Shown one piece after another: positions 50,241-61,267 of a stretch of 64,000 nt of DNA. A program made the translations under genes and the position numbers. The notes beneath the pieces were generated by a model. It saw only the letters and a list, made by a program, of their open reading frames with translations, did no database searches and was not told the origin of the DNA. The stretch's first letter is position 1. Every line of letters begins with the position of its first letter. Origin of the DNA: Tetrahymena elliotti 4EA (lineage: Eukaryota > Ciliophora > Oligohymenophorea > Hymenostomatida > Tetrahymenidae); contig JH720356.1 of assembly GCA_000231825.2 (NCBI GenBank), forward strand, positions 290,250 through 354,249, in the 5' to 3' direction.

Positions 50241-50791
50241 ATTATTATATAAATTTATATTAGTTATATAGTTTCTTCTAGCAGTTAACTGATATAAAAT
50301 CTTTTTCTATATAATAGTTTGTCAGTCAGTCAGTATTTTAAATAAGTTTATCTTATATATTAGCTTAAAAGTATTTGTTAATTTATAAGTTATTTAGTTA
50401 GTTAGTTTTTCATCTTATTCTTTGATATTAACTAAAGTAAGTAGAATTTAACTTCGTCTTTAGTCTATATCATAATTACATGTATTTTTGCTGAAAATAG
50501 TTAATATACATATTTAAAACTTATCAAAAAAATAGTTATTGAAAAAGCAGAGAATTTTTTTCTAGATAACTAGTTAACATATTTATTCAGTTTTTTTGTG
50601 TACCTTCTTTCATAGCAAAAGAAATCATAACGTTAAGGAAGAATGAGCAGCTTAAGTTTGACTAGTTTGTTGGTATGTATTTATAATGAGACATTGATTG
50701 TATTTGTATTATTTTTTATAAAATATATAGTTTTTTATATAAGCGATTGTAATATTTAATAAATCAAAATTTAAAGCTCTCTCATTCATTT

Positions 50792-52643
50792 TCAGTTAAT
50801 TATTGAGCTGTTATTATTGCTTAAAATTGGAGTATTCAAAGAATTAGTAATGTTAATATTGTTGTTGTTATTCATGGATTAGTTATTGTTATTGTTATTA
50901 TTGTTCATCATGTTCATATTATTTGATTAATTTTATGGAGTTGCTGAAATATAGCTGAATTGTTATCTTCTTAGAGCACTTAAGGCTGGATTGTAAGGCA
51001 TGACTTAAAGTTCAACAGCCTTCTTAGATAGCTTGTATTTACCTATGTACTGCATACATGAAAAAGAAAAGCGAATAACATTTCCTTATTTGGAGCTCTT
51101 TAAGAATTCTTTTGTTATTCCTGCCTTCTAGAGGTCATCATAGTGAACAAAAATATCTTTATTATCATCATCCATAACAATAAATCCATAATTCTTATTT
51201 TCATCAAAAAACTTTAAACTACCCATGTACCTTCTTAAATTCTCATTAATAGCATTGGCACTAATTTAAGAACCTTGAGATTGCTATTGTTATTACTATT
51301 ATTGAGACTATTAGTTATTTTACTATTGTTATTATGAATTCTACTGTTATAACTGGGATGAGCTAGAACCCATAGAATAACTCATTGATTTAGTGAGCTA
51401 GTTAGAAGGTAACTTTTAAAGCTAATCAAAAGAGGGGTTTAGTAAGTTAATTGTTGCTGGAGGAGGAATGAATGGAGGGGTAAGGAGATTTGGAGTTTAT
51501 ACTGAAGGAATATTAACCATGTTTGCCATAGAATGAGTAAACAACTAAGGATTTTATATAAAGTCTATTGAAGGAGTTGAAAGTAAATTAGGAGTACTAA
51601 GATTTTATTGTATGTTTTAACCTTGTTAAGATTGCATTTACTATGGTTAAGATACTTGATTATCTTACACATTCTAACTATTAGCTTAATTTAAGTTAAC
51701 ACTTTCGTTGCTACTTTGAGAACTCATGGCTAAGTTATCTGTTATTTTAGTCTATGATGAAATGGAATTGGAATTTTAGACTTAGTTATTTTGTTATTAA
51801 TTACTTGTAATTGAGTTGCCTTAGTTAAAGTTTGTGTTATTATCTTGCTTTACGTTAGTATTGTTAGTTAGGCCATTTAATTACTACGTTTAATTCTATA
51901 AATAATTTTATTAAAACCCATTCATTTAGTTATTTAAGTTCATAGTTTATTATTGGCTCTCTTCATTTACTTTCTCAGGATTCAAAAGTTGATTAGAGTT
52001 AACAGTGTTAGAAAATTATGTAGGTTATTCTGGATTTAATTACTGAGTGAGGCTAAAGGAGTTAGGTGGTGAGCTGGTTTCATTAACTTTTGGGTTAAAT
52101 TTAGAAGGCTAAGTGCTATTTATAGTTAGTGTTTCTTCTGCTTCGTCTATGTAGTTTTAGTATTTTAATCTACGTTGATTATTTTCTAGGTTATGAGCAG
52201 GTTCATGGTGATGGTTAGATGCATCATTGTTATTGTTTGAAGAGCCACTCTAGTGGTGATTAATCAGACTCAAAAACTAGCTGTTATTAGAGAAATCGTT
52301 AGAGCCTTTGAATAAATCTAAGAATTCATTAGGAACTCTGATTTAGAATGGATTGAAAGTGTCAGAAAGAGATTTTTTGTGTTTTCTGTGGAAAGAATGT
52401 CTCTTTTATCCTGCTGGGATTTGAGGTGTCTCGGCAACTCCATATATTTACTGTTAAAGATATGAAAGTTTCTATCATGAAACAATATCAAATAATAACA
52501 AAAATAATTAATTTTTTAATTTAAATTTTATTTCTTATAGCAAACAGTTGTCTTTACGAACTCAAATCAATTTTTTTAAAGAAAAATGAACATAATTTTT
52601 ACATAACTATTAGAACTTTAGTCTTCCTTCAAACTGACTCCAT
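50792..52643 (-). CDS. Cold-shock-domain protein in an N/Q-rich (prion-like) context (555 aa)
   Basis: Main exon 50792..52450 plus a 9-nt first exon 52635..52643 (Met-Glu-Ser), inferred because the main frame has no ATG after its upstream TGA; its intron starts GTTTG. At about residues 415-480 is a cold-shock domain: MGSLKFFDENKNYGFIVMDD carries the RNP1-like NYGFI and is followed by DIFVHYDDL with the RNP2-like IFVH. The 400 residues before it are rich in N, Q, S, T and P (runs of Q and N, NLLTPPFIPPP), and the last 65 residues are M/N-rich. CSDs bind single-stranded RNA or DNA; the flanks suggest condensate or RNP-granule behaviour, which is inference. Gln is written mostly with TAA/TAG. 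Confidence 0.83.
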
Positions 52644-53623
52644 TTTGTTAGTCCTTTAGGTCACCTAAAATCTATATTATTAATAATTTTAAATTAAAAA
52701 AGAGTAATCTCTTTTTTCAATTGGTTAAGGAGACCCCCTCCAAAAAGATGAAATTCAAAATTAATTTTTAGACACGTAGATAATATTTAAATGAAAATTT
52801 ACATCGGAAATAAGTGCTTAATCTAATATTGGTAAAATAGGAGAGTTTTTTTGTCTCACAACATCGTAGTGCTTTTAGTCAGGCTAATAAAGATTTATGA
52901 GACCAATATCAAAACCATTATTATAGATAGTTGACTTCAAAAATTACTGCTCTTAGCTGATAGTAAAAATAGTAATCTTCGTCTTAAAGATAAGAGACAA
53001 TAATTCGAGGTTAAGCTATATAAAATTTAAAAATAATATTTAGTTTTATTTATTTATGATTGAAAAGTATCTATCTATTTATCCTCAAATTTAAAATTTG
53101 TTTAGAGGTTGATAAAATAGGAATAGAAGTAAAATTTAAAAAATACTTCTTTTTAAGATATTTAATTAAGTGTAAATTTGAAAGAGATTCTGTATGCTGG
53201 TTATATATAGATAGTCTTCAAATAAAACAAAATAAAATAAAAATAGAATTTTTTTAAAATTTAAGTTAGAACAACAATCATTAACTATTTATTTTCTTGG
53301 TACTCTGTACTTCTATGAAAAATATGTGTTCACTCAAAAAATGAAAGAGTAATTTTTTATTCTTTGGCAAGTTTTAAATCAACTAAAAAGCACATTCAAA
53401 TCATCCATCAATAATTATTTGCCTTTACTTTTCAATAGAAAATGAGTAGTTTATTTTTCATTTGTATAGTAATTTTATAGAATTGACGTGTTCTTAAATT
53501 TAGTTCTATCTATCAATCATTGTTAAAACTCTTTAAATTTGTGAAGGATTAAATTTTTTATCCACAAATATTTTTATTCGAAGAAATTAGTTTATTCTAA
53601 AAATATTGAATTGAAAATATCTT
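52644..53623. other. Intergenic region containing an orphan exon-like frame
   Basis: About 980 nt. Apart from the stretch at 52755-53015 listed next, it is AT-rich sequence without recognisable features. Confidence 0.5.
52755..53015 (-). pseudogene. Orphan coding-like segment, possible gene remnant
   Basis: A frame from an AG acceptor at 53016 down to TGA 52755 reads with balanced composition (TIYNNGFDIGLINLYQPDQK, HYDVVRQKNSPILPILDQAL). It has no ATG and no convincing upstream exon. It may be the last exon of an unrecognised gene or a decayed copy. No family identified. Confidence 0.3.
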
Positions 53624-54338
53624 TCATTTTCCTTAATTCAATGTTTGTTTTTATAATGCAATCCTTAAAAATTCTAAATTTTTAAATTTATTATTTTAAA
53701 TATTTACTCTTTCAAAGCATTTTAAAGTTGGATTTGTGAAGTAGTCTGCTACCCATCTTTCGTTTTAAATAAATCCCTCAAGCTTCTTAGAGAGCAACTG
53801 TTGATATAAGATAAATTTAGCTTTAGATACTTTAATTAAATAATATTTATGAAACAATTTTTTCATTTTTCAAAACTAGCTTAAATAGTCTTTTTATGGT
53901 CTTCAAAAGCATTTGATTGATAATTTTACTTGCTTATGACTTTACTATCTAGCAATTATTTGTAAATCAGACTTAATCCTGATTGATGTCTTTTTAAATG
54001 CTAACTAAAGGCATATGTACTGAATAAAAATATAAGAATTTACCTTTGATTCTATCAAGTGTTTGATGAATTTTTTGCAATACTGCTATATTTTTTCATA
54101 GTGATCTATTGTATTGAAAAGTGCAAGAGAAACCGATTTCATCAAGTTATTTTATCCCTTTATATTTGAATAGAATTAAATGTACTGTTTAATTGAGAAT
54201 TTAGTAAATGATTGCTGATGCTTAGCTATTTAAAATAAAGTGAAATGTCTTAATTCATATTAAAAGAATTACCTCTGGTGTTTTGCATATCTCAAAATTG
54301 TTATCTATTAAAACTTATTCTATTTTTGAATTTGTCAT
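53624..54338 (-). CDS. Helical hypothetical protein with an apparent one-base frameshift
   Basis: Starts MTNSKIEQVLIDNNFEICKT, splices to HQQSFTKFSIKQYIQF, then a helical body (NTIDHYEKIQQYCKKFIKHL; HQSGLSLIYKQLLDSKVISK; EDHKKTIQASFEK). The frame then hits TGA, while the very next frame continues with KKLFHKYYLIKVSKAKFILY and KLEGFIQNERWVADYF to TGA 53624. The break sits at a T5/A5 homopolymer (53866-53870) where one extra base would restore a continuous frame. The helical, lysine-rich pattern is reminiscent of BAR-type coiled coils, but I do not claim that family. It is either a sequencing/assembly error, a real disruption, or an intron I failed to see. Confidence 0.5.
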
Positions 54339-55146
54339 AATCTAAATTAATATCCTTTAGATGCTAGGTTGCGTACTTCACTTACTTGCTAGTGCTTTAT
54401 TTATTTATTAATTAAATAATCACAATTTTAGTTTTAATATTTTCTTAATTTTTAATATTAAATAGAAATCTTTTTTCTTTTTTTTCCTTATCTATTCCTT
54501 TTTTTGCATAATTAATTTAAGCATTCACAATTAAATAAGTGTTTATGTTTTCAAATTTATATTTACCTAATATTCAACTTAATCCAGATAGTTTATATAG
54601 TCAGCATAATCTTATTCCTTATCATCAAGCTTCATTCATATATTTAAATTTAAAATCATTTTAAAATAATTGAATCTCATTCATTTTAATTTTTCTTCTA
54701 CATAATTACATGAAGCTCAATAGCATATTAATTGAATAATAGCAACACTTGATTTAAAAAGAGAAAATTAAAATGAATACATATATTGTATATATTGTGA
54801 ATTATTTATTAAAAATAAATTAATTTTTCTTTTATAAAAAAATTTTAACAGGTTGATTTAATATTTCATTAATTAACCAGGTTAAATCTAAAAATTTTCT
54901 AGTTTGTATGTTAAATATTTTATGTAAGATTAATGTAGACTATATATATCATCAAAAGAAGGCAATAAAGGATTTTTATAATATATGAAAAATTAATGAG
55001 TTCAACAGAAACTATCTGTTTGAGATTTTTATGAAAACTAAAACAAAACAAGAAAAAAGCAATTAATAATAATTAAAAAACCCTTCACAATAATTATTGC
55101 AAATTAAATTACAGTTTATCAATAACATTAATTTACATAAAAAATT
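54339..55146. promoter_or_regulatory. Divergent intergenic region
   Basis: About 800 nt of AT-rich sequence between two starts; no specific element recognised. Confidence 0.45.
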
Positions 55147-57869
55147 ATGATTTAAAGTGCCGGGAAAGTAATGGATGCTCCTTAAACATTTGAGACCATC
55201 AAAAAAGGTGGAGAAGATTCTATTTCATAAGAAATTTAAAGAGAAAATGCTTTTCAAAGATAGTATTCTAGTGGTATTTAAAGCAACCAAGGAAGTTTAG
55301 GATCGTTGAATAATAATTAGTACAATAGTTAAATAATTAGCAATCCTTAAGTCAAGAGGATCAGCAATTGTAATAGTTAAGACACTCCTCAGTAAAAAGT
55401 AATAAAGAAATAATTTTCTAAATCAAAAGAGAGAAATTCAAGTCTGACCAACAATAATACTAGTAGCAATGTCCAAAACTCTAATACTTGTAATACTAAT
55501 AATAACAGCAATTATAATATTAACACAAGTCTTAATTCAGCCAAAAACTATCAAAACAATTTAAGTAATTAGTACTACTAAAACAACATAAGTAGCCTGA
55601 TTAATTAACCTGTCAGTACTCTAGCTTGTTCTACAATTAATGACACAAGCTCAATATACACTTCAGCATAAAACCCATTAGGATATCTTAACAACTAGCA
55701 GTAGTACTATTACACTAATAATAATAATAACAATAACAGTAACAATAACTCAGCTAAAAAACAAACAAACGTTAATCAAAGCGAAAAAAATAATTTACTT
55801 ACTTAAAACTAATTAAAAACAAAAGATTCAAATATTTTGAAGGATGCTACAATTATGGTGAGCAATAAAAATTCACAATAAAAAAGTATAGCTAATCCAA
55901 AATTAAATAGCAACAATACCAATAAGAATTAATATAGCTCAGTTCCTCAAAGAACTATTACAAAAGATATCTATAGCTTAGATTATACTTTACAACCCAA
56001 TCCCAATCGTTAAAGTTTACTTTTTAGAAATCAAGAAAATGCTGATCCATTTGTATAATCTCATTAAGGTACTATGAGATCAGATATGAAATTACATACT
56101 GAGAGCTAGTAGTTCTACAACGCAGAAAACAAACTGCCCACATAATCAGATAATCTTAGTACCACAAAAGAGCTTGATTGCGAAGGGCAATAGCACCTCA
56201 GAAATGTTGATAATTATCACATATCAACTAAGTGCTTAAATGATTTAAATAGTAACAGTTTAAACAATAAGTCAAAACCATTTTCATTGTTCACCAAAAA
56301 ACAAGAAGAACATGTAAATTATATAAATAATTAGATTCAATAAATAAATTTTTCTGTTAAATTTGATTAAAAAATTTACTTGCCAAAATTTTAATAGCTT
56401 TTATTGATATATTATAATAATTGATTTTTTATTTATTAGGATATCTCTTAAAATTGTGATCAGAGTATCGTTCCTCAAGAAACTTCTAATTCTAACGGAG
56501 TTTCGCAAACATTCCAAAATAATTAAAAATAAAAATAATCGCTTCCAACTACTAGTAGTCACTAGCTTATTTTTAACAACGAAAATAATTATTAAACCTA
56601 ATTTAAAGATCTTTTAGACTGGAAAATAGATGGTTCTAAACTAGAATTTAATACCAGTCATGACTAACTCATATGTAATTTATTTTTATGAATTAATCAT
56701 ATAAAATTTTATTTTATTTAGAAAATAATAGCACAGATCTAAGTAATAAACACACATAGAATCATCTTGTTAGTGATAAAAAATCCTAAAAGAGTTGTGA
56801 TTGCTTAAAAGAAATTACAGAGCTAAAAGTTATGATCAGCGAGATGCAAAAAAATCAAATTGTTCAAGCTCAAATAAACTAAAAATTATAGTAGGATAAT
56901 GAAAATTTATGGAAAGCTATTCGCCAAATCAAGGGTTAGGCCTCAAATAAGAATTATGTAAATATGAAAATTAATTTCCTTTATTTTACTGATAATTAAA
57001 AATAATTAATTAAAAGGAAACGGGCAATTCTGAATGTGACTAAACAAAAGAAAATGCTTATGCTGATAAAGAGAATACAAAATCAGTAGATAAAACTAAA
57101 TATAGTAAATAAATAACTAAATATTTGAAAATAAAAATATAAAATATTTTTCTTAATTAGAAAGAATAGTTAAGAGTTTAGTAAGCAAAAATAAAGAACT
57201 TAAAAAATAAAATAATGAAATGGAGTCTGTCTTAAAAGATATTTTGCTACAAAATGAAATTTCAAAATAAAGAATTGGAATAAGAGATAAATTAAGCTCA
57301 AAGAATTCAAGGACAAACAGTCGAAGTGGAGTTAGTAGCAACAATGAGACTGAATTCATTTTAGAAAATAATTAGAATTGCAATTATGATGGTAATTCCT
57401 CTTAAAATTACCATGTATACAGACCTAGATCCTCAAGTAATGCGTCAGGTAAATAAAATAAACAAAAAAAAAAAATTAAGATAAATCTTTTGGATTTATT
57501 AGGGATAAATTCTACTAAAAGAGGAAATGAAAGCAAATCTCTCAAGCAAAATCCATATCATAACATCTTAAAAAAAGCTAAAAACTTACATGAAAACATA
57601 GAAGTGTTGAAATAAGATTCTCTTATTCTTAATTAAGTAGGAATCCATTTGAATACATACTAAAGTAATGACACTAAAAATATTACATACACTCCTCAAA
57701 ATGAAAAATTTGGATCTATTAATAATTACGAAGTAAAATTATTTTCTACCCAAATAAAAATTGATTGTTTTATATTAAAATAAATTATTAGTAAGATAAT
57801 TCGAATGATATCAAAATAAGATAAATCCTTTCTAAGATTCAACAACATGAGACTTTACAAAATAGTTGA
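55147..57869 (+). CDS. Asn/Gln/Ser-rich protein with C-terminal coiled coil
   Basis: A long first exon from MIQSAGKVMDAPQTFETIKK to about 56310, then several exons with introns of 60-110 nt. The last is spliced INNYE|QDNSNDIKIRQILSKIQQHE to TGA 57867. The N-terminal 350 residues are low-complexity (N, S, Q, T), with long Asn runs from AAT/AAC. The C-terminal part has coiled-coil stretches, for example CDCLKEITELKVMISEMQKN, QKLQQDNENLWKAIRQIKGQ and LVSKNKELKKQNNEMESVLK. No catalytic domain or zinc motif. It may be a scaffold or cytoskeletal protein, but this is not shown by the sequence. Ser/Arg-containing patches (NSRTNSRSGVSS) are possible phosphorylation sites. Confidence 0.72.
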
Positions 57870-58218
57870 AAAAATAAATATTACCTTCATCAATAACTTA
57901 CTAACTTGCTAATTCCACCAACTAACCAAACAATCTACCAATCAACCACTCTCCTCATTCTCCATAAATTAATTTTCTCACTTATTAAAATCTAATTAGT
58001 TTTCTTAATATTATATTATTAATTGATTAATTTTCTATTGCTTCAAAATAAAATGTATAAGTAGAATTCTTCATTATATTAATTAACTGCAAATATGTTT
58101 ATATAATTTCTATTGTATTGCTCTTAAGATAACACTCATTTACATTTCAAATATCTCTTTTTTTACTTTTTTTCAATTTTGTTTGAACGAATTTTCACAA
58201 ATTAACTTTTTAATTTTC
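57870..58218. other. Intergenic, AT-rich
   Basis: About 350 nt between the N-rich gene and the tRNA-Arg terminator. A CCAACTAACCAAACAATCTACC-like polypyrimidine patch near 57915-57960 is probably 3' UTR. Confidence 0.55.
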
Positions 58219-58224
58219 AAAAAA
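58219..58224 (-). terminator. Pol III terminator of tRNA-Arg
   Basis: A run of six T on the minus strand, three bases after the tRNA 3' end. Confidence 0.75.
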
Positions 58225-58227
58225 TAA

Positions 58228-58299
58228 CGACCCCGTAGGGACTCGAACCCTAAACCTTTGGAGCCGAAATCCACTGCGCTACCGTTGCGCCACAAGGCC
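58228..58299 (-). tRNA. tRNA-Arg(UCG)
   Basis: 72 nt, intronless. It folds as a cloverleaf: acceptor GGCCTTG with CGGGGTC, D-stem GCGC/GCGC, anticodon stem GTGGA/TCCAA (first pair G.A is a mismatch) with loop TTTCGGC giving anticodon UCG, variable loop AGGTT, and T-arm TAGGG-TTCGAGT-CCCTA. Discriminator G. It reads the arginine codon CGA. The A box and B box lie within the D and T arms as usual for Pol III genes. CCA is not encoded. Confidence 0.9.
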
Positions 58300-60176
58300 G
58301 TACTACTACTATTGATATTCTGAAATGACACTTTTTAAATAGAAATTTTTACTTAACTTTTGTAAATTTGTAGAAAATTTTGTTAGTAGAAATAAAAAAA
58401 TGTAAACAATCTAGAAATTAACAATTAAATAAGCTTAAAATCTTGACTAAAACTTAATGTCTTTCATCTTAAGCCATATAATTTTCTCTAAGTAATTTGT
58501 TTCTAATATCTTCCTTTACAAAAACTTATCATTTTTTTTCACTAAATCATCATTAGTATCCATAAAAAAAATAAAGAAGATATTATTTGAAATGCATAAA
58601 TCTGCTTAGTTAAATTAAATTTGCTAATAATTTTCCTTACTTATTTAGAATAAAGTAAATAATCTTAAAAAGAATATTTGAGCTTTAAACTATTTTCTCA
58701 AGATTAAAAGCATAGTTTTTAAAAATGGAATTAAAAATTTTTCTTAAACAAGTAAAAAATAAAAAATATGATCAGAAAAGTCAGTTTTTTATTAACTAGA
58801 AATAATAAGATAAGATAATAATTTAATTGAGTTTTCAAACTTGAAATAATTCAATTAAGCCATTTATTTTATTAATCATAAATATTAAAACCATTACATA
58901 AGCTGTAAAAATATGACAAAAAAGAATATTATTTTATTGAGTTTTTTTTGACCTTTTAAATGATTAATTTTCTAATTCAAAGCTCTTTAAAAAATTTTAT
59001 AATTCAAAAAGCTGATAAAGTGATAAAGTGCTGTGACGATTCAATATAAACTTTCTAATTAAAATTATAACTAAAATGAAGGTTTTGATTATTAACTAGG
59101 AGATAAATGAACAATAAATGGTTAAGAATTAGAAATGTAAAAAAGTAACATAGTATACCTAAATGTCTTATATTAAAAACCTATAAAACTTTTCAAAAAT
59201 TTCAATTTCCTTTTAGTTTTGATAAAGAAGATAAAACAAAATTAAACATATTGATTAAAGAAATTTATAACTTTTTTCAAAATTTTTTACATCTTAAAAT
59301 AAAATTACAAACAAATTTAGAAATTAATATTTTGCAAAATATTATTATTAAACAAAAATAAGACTAAAAATATTTAAGAACAGAGATAATTATTTTTGAT
59401 GATTATTATTCTTTTATTACTTTTTTCTTAAGCTCAAAGGAATCGTCTAATTTTTTATTTTTTATGCATCTTTTAAATGAATAGAGTAATTTTTGTTTTA
59501 AAATTTAAGAAAATTAACATTCAAAACAAATTTAAAAAAGTTTAATTTTAGGAAATATTATTTTTGTTGTTATTTGATTAATATTTATTTGAGTTGATTA
59601 TTTTTTTGTTTTGAATTATCTTTTATTTTAGATAAAAATAAGTAGTTTGTTTCGAGATAATCTTTATGAAATTATAATTTGACTCTTAAATGTTGAAATA
59701 AGTATTAAGATAAATAAATATTCAAAAAATTAAAAATTAAAATCTTAAAAGCAGCTTTAAAAATCCTATCTTTTTACTTTTGAAATATTTTCTTATTATC
59801 CTAAACCTTAAAAAAAATTTATCAATCTTTGATTTTACTAAAAAATAAAATACCTCAATTTACTAGTTTAAGATTAAAATTACATAGCTAATAGTTTGTA
59901 ATAATTTTATCTAATTAAATAAGTTTAATTAATACTTTTTAACTTTTTAGAATAGCTATTTAGATTTATTCATTTTTAATTTTTTTTCTTTTAGTTTCAG
60001 TAACTAAAAAAAAATAAATTGATAAAACTAATTGTAAATTTGATGAAATTGAAAAAGGAAAGAACTTAAAATTTTAGATGAATCTTCATTTATTATTTTT
60101 TCTTTAAATTTTGCCAATAAAGATTCTCAATCTTTTAATTTTTGATTCGGACTGTTTTTTAATTTAATTAAAAATT
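58300..60176. other. 1.9-kb gene-free AT-rich region
   Basis: Read on both strands: A/T-rich with no sustained coding-like frame, no tRNA pattern and no long repeat. It separates tRNA-Arg from the tRNA-Ser cluster. Confidence 0.6.
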
Positions 60177-60185
60177 AAAAAAAAA
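60177..60185 (-). terminator. Pol III terminator of tRNA-Ser copy 1
   Basis: A nine-T run on the minus strand just 3' of the tRNA. Confidence 0.75.
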
Positions 60186-60189
60186 GATT

Positions 60190-60271
60190 CGACACCTGTG
60201 AGAATTGAACTCACGCTCCCAGAGGGAAACGGCTTAGCAGGCCGCCGCCTTAACCACTCGGCCAAAGTGTC
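60190..60271 (-). tRNA. tRNA-Ser(GCU), copy 1
   Basis: 82-nt class II tRNA: acceptor GACACTT/AGGTGTC, D-arm GCC-GAGTGGTTAA-GGC, anticodon stem GCGGC/GCCGT with loop CTGCTAA (anticodon GCU, codons AGC/AGU), long variable arm with paired CCC/GGG, and T-loop TTCAATT. Its 5' flank (ATGAAA on the minus strand) runs straight into the N gap. Confidence 0.92.
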
Positions 60272-60277
60272 TTTCAT

Positions 60278-60457
60278 NNNNNNNNNNNNNNNNNNNNNNN
60301 NNNNNNNNNNNNNNNNNNNNNNNNNNNNNNNNNNNNNNNNNNNNNNNNNNNNNNNNNNNNNNNNNNNNNNNNNNNNNNNNNNNNNNNNNNNNNNNNNNNN
60401 NNNNNNNNNNNNNNNNNNNNNNNNNNNNNNNNNNNNNNNNNNNNNNNNNNNNNNNNN
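60278..60457. other. Assembly gap, 180 N
   Basis: A run of 180 unknown bases between two identical tRNA-Ser genes. The round size suggests an estimated gap length. Confidence 0.98.
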
Positions 60458-60464
60458 AAAGATT

Positions 60465-60546
60465 CGACACCTGTGAGAATTGAACTCACGCTCCCAGAGG
60501 GAAACGGCTTAGCAGGCCGCCGCCTTAACCACTCGGCCAAAGTGTC
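60465..60546 (-). tRNA. tRNA-Ser(GCU), copy 2
   Basis: Identical over its 82 nt to copy 1. The short flanks also match: AAAGATT on the 3' side and TTTCAT on the 5' side. Its T-run terminator would lie at the gap edge. Confidence 0.92.
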
Positions 60547-60639
60547 TTTCATACTTATTTTGTTTATCAAAAGAAAGACTTTTAATCTAAATTTTTTAGT
60601 AAATCAATCAAACTAATTTACCCCAAAAAAATTTAAAAT

Positions 60640-60646
60640 AAAAAAA
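60640..60646 (-). terminator. Pol III terminator of tRNA-Ser copy 3
   Basis: A seven-T run on the minus strand just 3' of the tRNA. Confidence 0.75.
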
Positions 60647-60648
60647 TT

Positions 60649-60730
60649 CGACACCTGTGAGAATTGAACTCACGCTCCCAGAGGGAAACGGCTTAGCAGG
60701 CCGCCGCCTTAACCACTCGGCCAAAGTGTC
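60649..60730 (-). tRNA. tRNA-Ser(GCU), copy 3
   Basis: Same 82-nt sequence as copies 1 and 2, but with different flanks on the 5' side (TTTACATAG... on the plus strand) and AAAATT instead of AAGATT on the 3' side, so it is a genuinely separate locus about 100 nt from copy 2. Confidence 0.92.
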
Positions 60731-61267
60731 TTTACATAGAAGTCTTGATGTTGAATTTACACTCTAATATTGGTTATAGGAATACTATTAAAGTATTAAA
60801 TATAAATTATTTCAAACAAAACAAATTATAATATTTGAAAAAGGAAAAAAAATTCTTCAATTAAATTTTTAAAATGAATAAATTTACTATTAAATAATAT
60901 TTTGAATGTTAAAAAATATTTTATAATTTCATGAAAGATAGATTTAAATGTAAAATACATTAAGATAGAAGATCGAACTGATTGAAAAAAAACTCTAATG
61001 AATTAGCTTTAAATACAATTAATTAAATTAATAGAGTAAATTTTGTTAAGTTATCTTGAAATTAGTATATAATTGAGTGTATGATTTATCTGCAAAATTT
61101 TAAAGTTCAAGTAAATATTAGAAATTTAGAAAATAAGTTTGTTTTTAATAATCAATTTTCAACGACTCAATAAATTAAAGCTTAGAAAAATTAAGGAAAT
61201 AGTTTTCATAAAGATTATAATATTTTATCTGATAATTTAAGGTATTTGTTGAGCCTTATATCTCAGC
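60731..61267. other. Intergenic, AT-rich
   Basis: About 540 nt between the tRNA cluster and the MORN gene; presumed promoter of the latter, no motif named. Confidence 0.5.

Larger units (their letters stand above)
49454..50791. other. Convergent intergenic region with duplicated block and microsatellite
   Basis: 1.3 kb with no coding frame that I trust. Contains a diverged direct duplication (49685-49912 and 49951-50240) and GATA/GGAT microsatellites, listed separately. Confidence 0.6.

Noticed and set aside
58228..58299. tRNA-Trp, because CTCCAAA resembles a CCA anticodon loop
   Set aside because: Counting back from the T-arm puts TTTCGGC in the anticodon loop; the CCA alternative has no paired anticodon stem.
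60198..60570. Open frames running through the N gap and the tRNA-Ser genes
   Set aside because: They consist of unknown bases plus tRNA sequence read as protein; the tRNA folds explain the region fully.
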